From NCBI GenBank assembly GCA_025201705.1, contig MU617083.1, forward strand, positions 1 to 14,035: a stretch of 14,035 bases of DNA, written 5' to 3'. This stretch comes from Dissophora ornata (Eukaryota > Mortierellomycota > Mortierellomycetes > Mortierellales > Mortierellaceae). The notes beneath the pieces were generated by a model. That model ran no database searches. It was not told the origin of the DNA and worked only from the letters and a program-made list of their open reading frames with translations. Below, piece by piece: positions 1 through 7,842 of this stretch (positions are counted from its first letter, which is position 1; each line of letters starts with the position of its first letter). The translations under genes and the position numbers were made by a program.

Positions 1-96
1 AAAAAAAGAAAAAAAGAAAAAAAGAAAAAAAGAAAAAAAGAAAAAAAGAAAAAAAGAAAAAAAGAAAAAAAGAAAAAAAGAAAAAAAGAAAAAAAA
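1..96. repeat. (A7G)n microsatellite
   Basis: The unit is seven A then G, period 8, repeated about a dozen times from the window edge; the last units become pure A. It abuts the DIRS relic at 97. It contains no gene. It could be an expanded A-rich tail or simple slippage; the sequence does not decide. Confidence 0.95.
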
Positions 97-210
97 CATG
101 AGGGAAGGATCGTTTCAGAGATTCGGGGAGAGTGAAAAAGAAATATCAAGAGATCAGTCTAGAGTCTCATCGTCGTGATTAAAGAAAGATACGCACAAAA
201 GAATCCCTGG
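97..210 (-). mobile_element. Decayed left end of a DIRS-type element
   Basis: This stretch aligns with the left terminal part of DIRS-A (5688-5825). Shared blocks are the ATGAGGG..GGATCGTTTCA start, ATTCGGGGAGAGTG, a GAAAAAGAAA tract, ATCAAGAGATCAG, TAGAG, TAAAGAAAGAT and a final TCCCTGG. Identity is moderate, with small indels: about 10 bases after GAGAGTG are missing and the middle is rearranged. The orientation matches a minus-strand element. The relic starts exactly at the position equivalent to the DIRS-A gag start codon and lacks the outermost 18 or so bases of DIRS-A. It is a fragment of a third, older copy; no gag coding sequence is visible to its left. Confidence 0.75.
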
Positions 211-220
211 TCGCGCCGGA

Positions 221-466
221 TTACAAAATGTAGGCCAATCCAGATTTTTTGGCCTTCGGCATTCGGTCCAATTCAATGCATATATGTGATGTGAACTTTA
301 CTCGACCGCTTCTCGTTCGCCCTCTGTCCAGCTCTTCACTGCTTAACAGCTCTATGGTATATCCTTCATCTTCCTCAGGTAGCTCTAGAACGTCCTCCAA
401 TACATCCGTTTTATCTCTAATAGTCGACGTGACAGAGAGAGGGGTGAGTGGTTGGCTTGTAGCAGT
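221..466 (-). other. Coding-like stretch downstream of the DDE transposase, possible C-terminal exon
   Basis: An 82-codon stretch open from a TGA (467-469) to a TAA (221-223), with no ATG at its start. The middle is acidic (LEDVLELPEEDEG) and is followed by a basic stretch (RGRTRSGRVK) and a Lys-rich end. It lies in the same frame as the main transposase exon, whose TAG is at 608-610, but the 140 bases between hold several stops in that frame. Another frame (487-696) is open across part of that gap. A third intron or a decayed C-terminus would both explain this. No convincing donor/acceptor pair was found, so the link to the transposase is inference. Confidence 0.35.
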
Positions 467-607
467 TCATGCAAAGGGAACAGCATCTATCCAAGAATTA
501 TATCATCGTCAGGAGCATCTGTTCGCACGACAAAACATGAATCTTGGGAAGAAGATACTTCTGATGGAAACTCGACGTCATGCTGTCCAGAGCGAGGTTC
601 TATCCGG

Positions 608-2049
608 CTAACAAGTATGGGGTTTGTTGCCATTATCCCTTGGAGTATAGTCGTCATCACAGGAGTCATCTTCATCATCATCGACCGTGACAACACTCCC
701 TTTCGGCAGGAAGAATTTCTTGAAATCGTCGTTGGTCTTCACTCTGTCGATGGCATCCATGAGCTGCCTTGTTGGACCCCTACCTTGACAGCACTTGATG
801 AAGACAAGGACTCCAAAGTCCTTCTGTAGCTTGATGGACTCTCCACGCCCCGGGTATAATTCGCTCAGTTCCTCTTTGAGTTGCTTGATGCCCTCTTCGC
901 TGTCCACTTGATCACCATCGGTAGTACGCAATTGCTCTTGCATTGATTTTGGGATCGTTGGGACATGGGCGAAGGAGTTGCGGATGCTGGATACCGTCAC
1001 GTCGTCCCAGGCGGCAGCAAGACATGGCCAGAGACTTGCATTAGGGATCCTTGCTTTATCCGAGTTGGCTTCTACCTGAATCTTGGAGACGACGCGAATC
1101 ATATGTCGACAGTATTTCACCTTTAATGCACGGATGATGCCTGCATCAAGAGGTTGGGCCATTGAGGTCGTGCGAGGAGGAAGCCTAATGATTGTGATGT
1201 TCTTGAGGTTCAGATCGACGGTATTGCCATGCCCTGGCCCATTGTCCATCATAAGAGCGATGTGGCGTCCCTCCATTGCGGCATCAAGCTCACCCAGCCA
1301 GTTGCTGAAGAGAGGTTGTGTCATGTACCCACTTCCCTTGTAATCGGTCTTGAGTCGAGCCTCCGTCTCGACATCCAGCTCTTTAGGACGATGAGCGGCT
1401 ACACATTTTGCGAGGGCGGTGTTAGCTTGCCATCGGTAAAACGCAGTTGATCATGCATGAGATGGATCCAGAGAACTCTAGACTTACACAAAACGAACGG
1501 CATCCTCTTGTCTGTTCCGTCGGCATAGCAGCACAACAGGACAGAGACCCTGGCATCTTTAATGACCTTTCGGCCATGGACGACTTCCATAGACAATGAC
1601 CTGTTTGACAAAACCTTTAAGTAGAGGCCAGTTTCATCGCAATTATAAACATCATCGGGCTTGAAGCGTGCGATCTGGTCTGCAATCTCCTTGAATCGTG
1701 GGCCGTTCTCGACCATATCCACGTCGCCTTCTACGCCATGGGCCCTGCGGATATGAATGTTGTTGTTGATCTTGAAGATACGGAGCCAGCCATCCGAGAA
1801 TGCAATTGCTTTTGGTGCCATGACGGGATCGAGCTCTGGCAAGAGTTCTAGGTAGGTCTGCAATGCCAGTGCCTTGAGCCGACTATCATTCACAGGGATT
1901 TCTGTCACAGGAGTTAGTATGAGCAGTAAAGGGCCAACTGAGGCATAACATGTTCAGACGGTATACCTACTCAAGTCGACCTCATTTTGAAAAACATGGA
2001 GCAAAACCCTCTCAATTACTTCAAGCTTGCGAGGATACACTCGAGACAT
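608..2049 (-). CDS. DDE_1 (pogo/Tigger-type) transposase, three exons, N-terminus probably incomplete
   Basis: Spliced as 2049-1971, 1901-1488 and 1398-608, this gives about 427 residues without an internal stop. It would catalyse cut-and-paste transposition in the nucleus. The N-terminal part resembles a CENP-B-type DNA-binding HTH (the segment around FSDGWLRIFKINNNIHIRR). The DDE_1 core shows the three acidic residues in family context: first Asp in VYNCDETGLYLK, second in LMMDNGPGH, third in QPLDAGIIRALK (a DDD triad). Splicing joins MPFVL to SAHRPKELD and keeps the frame. The C-terminus is acidic (VDDDEDDSCDDDY). Family members usually have another HTH further upstream; here DIRS-A begins 6 bp before the chosen ATG, so that part may have been cut off. 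The ATG at 2049 is simply the last one outside DIRS-A. The superfamily call is firm; the exact start and C-terminal end are not. Confidence 0.82.
1399..1487 (-). other. Spliceosomal intron in the DDE transposase (89 nt)
   Basis: The donor is GTAAGT (1487-1482) and the acceptor is TGTAG ending at 1399, with a CTAAC branch-site sequence about 25 nt before the acceptor. Unspliced, the upstream frame runs into a stop at 1399. Splicing joins two frames that both carry DDE_1 motifs, so the intron is well supported. Confidence 0.85.
1902..1970 (-). other. Spliceosomal intron in the DDE transposase (69 nt)
   Basis: The donor is GTAGGT (1970-1965), the acceptor CAG ends at 1902, and ACTAAC lies about 17 nt before it. 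Splicing keeps the frame (the junction codon becomes AAA). An alternative donor four bases downstream (GTATAC) would break the frame. Support is weaker than for the other intron because exon 1 is short and has no diagnostic motif. Confidence 0.65.
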
Positions 2050-2054
2050 AGTTT

Positions 2055-2115
2055 TGGTTGGCGATGCCGAATAACATGACGGCTGAAGCCTATTATTCGA
2101 CACCGCCAGGGACTC
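2055..2115. repeat. DIRS-A right outer end (complement of ICR half 1)
   Basis: All 61 bases match the reverse complement of 2257-2317. The match stops at 2055, which sets the right border of the element, 6 bp from the transposase ATG. Confidence 0.93.
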
Positions 2116-2220
2116 CAGATGTGTGTATCTTTCTTTATTTTCACGTGACTTCCGGAAAAAAAAAATGTGCGACGAAGTAAACAAAAGGGGGCTCTAGGCT
2201 GATCTCTTGATCTCCATCTA
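2116..2220. repeat. DIRS-A right inverted terminal repeat
   Basis: This is inverted relative to 5743-5815. It shares ATCTTTCTTTATTTTCAC and AAACAAAAGGGGGCTCTAGG plus GATCTCTTGATCTCCATCT. A 34-bp block (2145-2178, containing an A10 run) is present here and absent from the left ITR. Confidence 0.9.
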
Positions 2221-2256
2221 CTTGCTAGAAAAGGGCGGGCCAGGGTGGGACATCTA

Positions 2257-2341
2257 GAGTCCCTGGCGGTGTCGAATAATAGGCTTCAGCCGTCATGTTA
2301 TTCGGCATCGCCAACCATTATTCTTCCTTGCTAGGGACTCT
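2257..2341. repeat. DIRS-A internal complementary region (ICR)
   Basis: Bases 2257-2317 are complementary to the right outer end and 2318-2341 to the left outer end, so the ICR spells the two element ends joined head to tail. The join reads CCAACCA then TTATTC. In the DIRS-1 model this region templates circularisation of the cDNA. Confidence 0.92.
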
Positions 2342-2357
2342 ATTTGTGGATCTAGAG

Positions 2358-3300
2358 TTAGGAAAAAATGGCCGTCGTGAAGTTGTTCGACAAAGACCGG
2401 GATATCCTGCAGAACTCGTTAACGATGGCGGGGGAGGACCAATTGCCCTTCCCGAGCGCGACGGTTGCACCGAGTGCTCGTGCCTTGTACCTGGGGTGTC
2501 CTTCTTCCCGAGGGATCAGGGACATGATCTCCTGTATGTACTTGGAGATCCGTTCGCTTCCCAAAGCAAGGTTGCCTTTGCGGATCTGGCGTAAGAGAGG
2601 TGTGTATGAATACGCCTCTCTCTTGGGGTGAGGCCTGATTGCGTGCCTGTCCTGGTCCGCAGTGCGACGACGATACTCGACAAAGGCCTTCACCGGGCAC
2701 AGAGCTTCCACCGGATGTGCCTGAATGACCACCGGTTTAATGATCATTTGTCCACCTCGTAGCTCCTTTGGAAACATGACTTGAAGTACCAACTTGTCGC
2801 CGGTGACCTTGCACTGGGCCGCGTCTGTGCATTCGAGTTCGTCAGGTCGGAGTAAACCACATACTGCCAAGAGGAAACATGTCTTGATGGTGAGATTTTT
2901 GATGTCCATGTTGTGGTTGTCCCCCAGATCGCGCAGGCCCTGGAAGACGGGGGTTAGGTCGATAGTGTCGTTGCGGATTCTCTTGAAGCTGCTGGAGCCC
3001 ATGGCTGATAAGAATTCTTTAAAAGCATTATCCTCTGCTATCGTCCTTCTCCGGTCACTTGGCAGGAGTTGAAGGATTGACGCTTTGTAAGTGCGAGCTG
3101 TCCCTAGCTTCCACTTCAAATTCTCGAGACCATGGGCAAAAAAGTTCATGATGTCCATGGCCGACGCCGCGAGAGGGTCGCGGTCCTGTCCCTTCATCTA
3201 TTGAATGAAGATGCGCTGCGGTTGTGCCCTGTTTTCGAGTCGGTTCTTGACGCCCTCCGAGTCAAACATGATCTTCAGGACTGAATCATTTGCCCCACTG
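2358..3300 (-). pseudogene. DIRS-A tyrosine recombinase, inactivated
   Basis: The product would integrate circular DIRS DNA by site-specific recombination. A 279-residue frame starts at an ATG at 3197, but the same frame continues upstream through a TAG (3198-3200) to the end of the RT frame, and the TAG sits where the family usually has Trp (FIQ-stop-MKGQDRDP), so the ATG is probably not the native start. The first catalytic Arg is visible in CGLLRPDELE (about residue 117). The His-x-x-Arg box should lie in YKARALGATVALGKG but neither residue is there. The C-terminal motif reads EFCRISRSLSNNFTTAIF; the position equivalent to Tyr in DIRS-B (HYRLSSSTSSNFS) is Cys, codon 2409-2411. The family call is firm; loss of activity is inferred from the missing residues. 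Confidence 0.85.
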
Positions 3301-3301
3301 A

Positions 3302-5133
3302 CTATCGCTTGGTGCCGTCGATGTTCCAAGCCGTCAGAGACCACATCGGGTTCCTCTCTAGGATGTGTGGGCTGTTTCCTGGTGCTGGTAAGACTTTGTT
3401 CCTTGGCACCGGTAGAGGTTCGTTGACTGACATGGGCTTGATTGTAGGGTACCAGAGCGCGCTCTGCCAGAATGGCGTTATGACTGTCGCCTTGACTCCG
3501 TCCTGCCTGATCTTCTGTAGGACTTTACTGATCAGCGACCATGGTGGACTGGCATAAACTCGACGCATTTTGGACCAGCTGCTGTTGAATGCGTCGTGAC
3601 TCCAAGCTGATGCTTCTGGTTTCCATGATATGTATCTTGTTACCTTGGCGTTTGCTGCTGTCGCGAACAAGTCGATTCTAGAGTTTGAAAGAACGACGGG
3701 TCTATCGACCATTCCAGTTGAGTCACCATTCTCCTGGATGGAGCATCTGCTGGATTGAACTGTGAGGGCACGTAGGTCATCTTGAGTCTCGTCCCTGTCC
3801 TCATGCAGTGGGTCCATATCTTCGTCGTCAGGTCGAGCAACGGTTGTCCTCCGAATTTGTTGATTTGTGCGATCGTCGTCATGTTGTCGCAAATAACGTG
3901 AATCGTTTTGCCGATCATTGTTGGAAGGTGGACCAAGTGCCAGATGACCCTTAACTCCTTCTAGTTGATATGGTGGGGTTGCTCCGCTGATGTCCATACC
4001 TCGGATATCTCCTCGCCATCGACAACAATCCCCCATGCATCATCCGATGCATCCGTGTACACATCCACCTCTATCTTCTGAGGCAGAAACCCTTGACCGT
4101 TCCATTCCGACAGATGTGAACGCCACCAGGCTAGATTCTCCTGTGCCGCTGAGTCCAAGCTCACCAGGTCCGTCCAACTGCATTTCCTCGATAGAGCTGC
4201 ATTCTGAACTTGTATCAGATTCCTCGTCCTCAGTCTCGCTGGAAAGACTGCGGTCGTCATCGCAATTGCCTTCCCTATGAAGGCTGCCAGCCTTCTCAGT
4301 TGTACGGTCCCTGCTCGGATCATCTTCTCGGCCTCCCTGCGGAGGTCTCGTACTTTCGACCTCGGGACTGAAAGTGTCATGTTGTCGGTGTTGATCCTGA
4401 ATCCCAGGTGGTCTATGCGCTGGGTCGGTTCGAGTATTGACTTGGAGTCCTTGATGAGGAATCCAAGTTTCTCCAGTTGTTCTCGCACCATGCGAGTATG
4501 TTCCTTTGCCTCCTCTTTGGACTTGGCGGCGATCAAAATGTCGTCGAGGTAGGCGGAGATCCTGATCCCCTTCGTCCTTGCCCCACTTGAGGATCGGGCG
4601 GACGATTTTTGTAAAGACATAGGGGGAAAGTGAAAGTCCGAAAGGCAGAGTTCGGAATTGGTATGATGCCCTGCCCCACCGGAATCGTAGATATTTGCGT
4701 TGAGCTGGGTGTACCGCGACGTGCAGGAACGCGTCGCTGAGGTCCATACTCATCAACCAGTCGCCTGGTTTGAGCATCCTGCAAATGTTGTTGATGGTCT
4801 CCATCTTGAATTTGGGAGCTGTCAAAAATTGGTTTAATGGACGTAAGTTCAGCACTGGACGAAGGTCTCCCGTCTTCTTTGGGATTTTAAAGATACGACT
4901 GTAGAATCCCTTCCCTTTGCATTCTTCTATAGCCATTTTCTGTAATAAAGAACGGACTTCTAAGTCTATGGCCCTCTGTTCTTCCGGCGAATTGAACGGA
5001 GCATGCAGTGGTGGTAGGCGGAGAGGTGGATGTCGGTCGAATATGATGCTGTATCCTGCCTGAATGATGTTGTTCACCCATGTCGAATCCGTCATCTCCT
5101 TCCATGCCTCCTGGAAGTGGAGAAGTCGACCTC
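3302..5133 (-). pseudogene. DIRS-A reverse transcriptase / RNase H / methyltransferase-like polyprotein, broken
   Basis: It would copy element RNA into cDNA. RT motifs: KIPKKTGDLRPVLNLRPLNQ, MDLSDAFLHVAV, LPFGLSLSP and the active-site box SAYLDDILI. RNase H: DVYTDASDDAWG (first catalytic Asp present), CDNMTTIAQIN and FNPADAPSRR. The C-terminal part (IDLFATAANAK ... ASPPWSLISKVLQ) resembles the segment called Dam-like methyltransferase in DIRS elements, and the frame ends LTAWNIDGTKR. Breaks: one extra base in a run of four (C4 on +, 4581-4584) just before YLDD; a TAG at 3961-3963 where DIRS-B has Trp (HINWKEL); and an out-of-frame deletion near 3676, between FFQTL and IDLFAT, removing about 7 codons present in DIRS-B. 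The left part overlaps the gag stop in a -1 relation. Confidence 0.88.
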
Positions 5134-5136
5134 CTA

Positions 5137-5690
5137 CTAGTCCGATTCCTCCTCCTCGTTTCCCTGTTCCTGTCGTTTTCTGTAGGAACTACCACCAGAC
5201 TTGTTGATAGACTTGTTACCGGCTTTGCTTGTCGGTTTCTTGTCCGTTTTGTAGTCTGACTTGTTGTCCGACTTGTACCCTGACTTGCCATCAAATCGCT
5301 TGCTCTGTTGGTGGTCCTTTGTCTTGTCGGATGGTCCCGACTTGGGTTTCCCATGTTTGACGGGTTGCTTAGTCTTGGAATCCTTTGGTTCTGGTTTCTT
5401 GTAGGTGGATCGAACTTGAAGGCTTCATGATCCTTGGGTAGCCTTGCCTTATAGATGTTGGGCTCTCCAATTGCGGGATACTTATCCAGGAGTTCGTCGT
5501 AAAGCTTGAGCGTTGTTGCTCGAGTGTTCCTATAAACCACTTCTCCGTCTCGCTCGACGTTTGCTGCTTCCAGTTCCTGAATGCGGTTCTGTTGCTGTTG
5601 AAGCTGAGTTTGCAGGCTGCGGATAACCTGAATGACATCGATGTTGTCATCGTAGGGAGTCTGGTTGTTGGGTGCATGGCTCGGTGACAT
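5137..5690 (-). pseudogene. DIRS-A gag-like protein, frameshifted
   Basis: It starts at the ATG at 5690 (MSPSHAPNN). Residues about 18-50 form a Gln-rich predicted coiled coil (VIRSLQTQLQQQQNRIQELE). The N-terminal frame carries on to about 5400, where the natural frame changes: the following Lys/Ser/Gly-rich tail (KKPEPKDSK, KSGYKSDNKSDYK, ending QGNEEEESD then TAG TAG) lies in another frame, so one small indel between about 5395 and 5412 breaks the gene. Total length would be about 184 residues, shorter than the about 310 in DIRS-B, so a central part may also be missing. A basic low-complexity tail fits nucleic-acid binding. The gag role is inferred from position before RT. Confidence 0.7.
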
Positions 5691-5742
5691 GAGGGGAGGA
5701 TCGTTTCAAAGATTCGGGGAGAGTGTTCCGGCCGTGAAAAAG

Positions 5743-5815
5743 AAAGATGGAGATCAAGAGATCAGCCTAGAGCCCCCTTTTGTTTGTGAAAATAAAGAAA
5801 GATTCACACACAGAC
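5743..5815. repeat. DIRS-A left inverted terminal repeat
   Basis: Inverted relative to 2116-2220, nearly identical apart from the 34-bp block missing here. The outer 24 bases (5816-5839) are complementary to the second half of the ICR and set the left border. Confidence 0.9.
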
Positions 5816-5839
5816 AGAGTCCCTGGCAAGGAAGAATAA

Positions 5840-6403
5840 CATACATTCTGGCGCCGTAAACGGTTGCGGAGCAAGGGGGCATATTGCCCCAACACGCAGC
5901 AATCGCTGCTGTGAGCGCAATCAAAGTGTCGGTGATGATTCTCAAAGTGTATCTACTCAAAAAATCCGTCCAGGATACTTCCCGGACATCATTTCGGTAG
6001 ATCTGCAGGCACTGTCGCCCCGTTCGTCTCGCGTTTCGGTAGACCTGACCGAGTGCTATCTTTACCGCATGGGCAAATGATCGGTTCAAGTGATATCGCG
6101 TGTTGGAACACGCTAGAATGCCTTAATAGTATGCTCGAGACTGAACATATATCGGTAGCTGTTGGCATCCCTTACTGACCTCGGAGACGTTCCAGATCGC
6201 TCGGCGCTGTAAGAATTCAGTCGTTGGCGGCATTTGACCAAGCTTTTTTTGTCAAGTTCTCACTTTTCAAGTAAACAGGGCATCGCGAAGATACCGATCA
6301 GTCAATGCTATTTGGAACTTACTTCTCCATCAGAGGAATAGTATTGGATTACGAGGCCCTTGGATTACTGATGCATCTTGAAAGGAGTGGTCAAAGAGAA
6401 TTG
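5840..6403. other. No recognisable gene
   Basis: Open frames here (for example minus 5840-6089, running into DIRS-A) have no motif I know and an unremarkable composition. The part next to DIRS-A was once the sequence immediately upstream of the DDE transposase if DIRS-A inserted there, so it could hold that element's missing 5' end. I found no HTH motif or terminal inverted repeat to confirm this. Confidence 0.5.
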
Positions 6404-6937
6404 AGCACAAAGGAGCCATCGAGGCGACAAAAAACAGCATTTCCCCAAATTGTTGAAACGATTGAATTTTTTTTTGGAACAACCAAAAATGGTGAATTGG
6501 AACAAGCCGGACACTGTCAATTGAAATGGCTCGGGGTGGGAAGATTGGAACGGACTGTGGTGCACATGGTTAATGGAACAGACCGAACATCACAATTGGA
6601 CCATCCTGATCATTCCAATTGGAACATCCCGCATTCACAGATTGGTCTCTTTTGCAAGGCGGTGGGGGAATAATAACATCGGGATGGTCCAATTGTAATG
6701 CCCTGTCTGTTCCATTAACCATGTGCACTTCGGTCCAAAATATGTGTGCGCTCTGGTCCAAATAAATTATCTTCTGGTCCAACTGCTCTGTGGGCTTTGG
6801 CCCAAGCCCCAATGTAAAAATCAAGTCGTTCCAATCTTCTCAGCCCGGGTCGTTTCAATTGACATGTCCGGCCTGTTCCAATTTAGCATTTTTGCAAGAA
6901 CTGAATTGAAAAATGTAATAGCTTTCTTCCTTTGTGC
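6404..6937. mobile_element. Fold-back / MITE-like element
   Basis: The stretch is a long imperfect palindrome. The ends are GCACAAAGGAG (6404-6414) and TTCCTTTGTGC (6927-6937). An outer arm (about 6485-6550, with TTGGAACAAGCCGGACA and AGATTGGAAC) is matched in inverse by about 6828-6900. An inner arm (6560-6606, GTGCACATGGTTAATGGAAC...) is matched in inverse by 6682-6728. The loop contains a short palindrome ATTCCAATTGGAAC. The right arm has about 100 extra bases (6729-6828) with GGTCCAA repeated at roughly 20-bp spacing. There is no coding capacity. Flanks read ATTGA and ATTGC, so a short ATTG duplication is possible. Confidence 0.7.
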
Positions 6938-7033
6938 ATTGCATAGGATGATGGAGTCCTTCGACACGCATGGCCAGCGCCAATGTGGCACTTCAAATCC
7001 TCTGCGAAGGTGAATTTCTGTTTTTTTTTGGGC

Positions 7034-7598
7034 ATTCCCTCCGCGGAGTGCATATCATCTTCCAGACTCGGTGATGTACCCCGCGGGGTGCACAACTTTT
7101 TGTCACGAACAGTACGCCTGATGATACTTCCCTGGACCCGACAACAGGGAATGAGGAAAAGACGCCAAAAGTCAATGTCGTGACTTCATCCTACGCGTCC
7201 TGCTCCAGCATGTCCCGTCCTGCCTTGCCGCCACGACTCTGTCCTAGCAACCTTATCACATCGCGTAGCACCGTCCTAGTTTATACTCGGAGCAACTATA
7301 GCCAATGGGTGATGACATACATCTTTATTAATACGAGCTACCAGAGCTCCACCTGGAATGTATATAAACCCACGTCGTCCCTTGTCTAGTCTAGTCCTCC
7401 GTTCTGCAATAAAACCATTCCTGTCTATCACCTTCCTTAAGCACCCTTGACCGATCACACACTTTCCTGCCCTGAACCTTGACACTTCTGGACTCAGACG
7501 ATATCATCAGCAGAGTGCGTAACTTCCAGACTCGGGTAATATACTCCGCGGGATGCACAGCTTCCAGACTCAGGGTGATTTCCTCCGCGGGTGTCCAT
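7034..7598. repeat. 38-bp tandem repeat array interrupted by a solo LTR
   Basis: The unit is close to CTTCCAGACTCGGGTGATAT followed by ACTCCGCGGGATGCACAG. Copies begin at 7059, 7485, 7523 and 7561, with a partial copy at 7034-7058. Units 7485-7522 and 7523-7560 are each exactly 38 bases. Removing 7101-7484 plus one flanking 5-mer brings the units back into tandem phase, so the array is older than the LTR insertion. Confidence 0.85.
7101..7484 (+). mobile_element. Solo LTR of an LTR retrotransposon (384 bp)
   Basis: It begins TGTCACGAAC and ends CCTTGACA, so the ends are TGTCA/TGACA inverted. It is flanked by CTTTT (7096-7100) and CTTCT (7485-7489), a 5-bp target duplication with one difference. 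Inside are a TATA box (TATATAAA, 7361-7368) and, about 40 bases later, AATAAA (7408-7413), in the order expected for U3, R and U5 on the plus strand. No internal retrotransposon sequence or second LTR is present, which is what recombination between two LTRs leaves. Gypsy or copia cannot be told apart from an LTR alone. Confidence 0.82.
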
Positions 7599-7794
7599 TA
7601 CAAAGAAACCTACAGGCCCTGACCTCGCCCCTTGTTAGGTTTGGGAATGGGAAATAAACTTCTGCGGGATATGGAAACAACTTAGGCCGGCTCGCATTTC
7701 GGATCACGGTCAAAGAAAGTTATAGTTTAAACCTTCGTCATGATCTACACGATCTAGTCACGATCCTTTGTAAGCTCGCATGACCATTGACAGG

Positions 7795-7802
7795 TATAAA
7801 TA
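7795..7802 (+). promoter_or_regulatory. TATA box of the gene at 8019
   Basis: TATAAATA lies 224 bp before the ATG. A start of transcription about 30 bp downstream would place the whole 18-bp repeat array in the 5' leader. The sequence just before the ATG (AAACAAAAATGG) is A-rich, as in well-expressed fungal genes. Confidence 0.6.
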
Positions 7803-7842
7803 CAACAGAATATTGCCACCGTTCAACAAATTCAACAGCATC

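Larger units (their letters stand above)
2055..5839 (-). mobile_element. DIRS-type tyrosine-recombinase retrotransposon, DIRS-A (complete ends, broken genes)
   Basis: A 3785-bp element. In minus orientation the order is left ITR, gag-like ORF, RT/RNase H/methyltransferase-like region, tyrosine recombinase, ICR, right ITR. The borders are defined by the ICR: 2257-2317 is the exact reverse complement of the right outer end 2055-2115 (61 of 61), and 2318-2341 is the reverse complement of the left outer end 5816-5839 with one mismatch. No target duplication is expected for this class and none is seen. Every gene carries inactivating changes, so this copy cannot move by itself. Confidence 0.92.

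Noticed and set aside
249..829. Plus-strand frames opposite the transposase 3' part
   Set aside because: No motif, and the minus strand carries the natural coding signal at least to 608.
2055..2317. 61-bp palindromic arms as a separate hairpin or MITE
   Set aside because: They are fully explained as the DIRS-A right outer end and its ICR; DIRS-B has the same design.
5754..6089. Minus-strand 111-codon frame running into DIRS-A
   Set aside because: It crosses the element border and its last third is ITR; no motif. It may by chance be in frame with the transposase, but no HTH is visible.
6305..6824. Frames over the fold-back element
   Set aside because: Both strands give similar peptides because the DNA is an inverted repeat; no protein family features.
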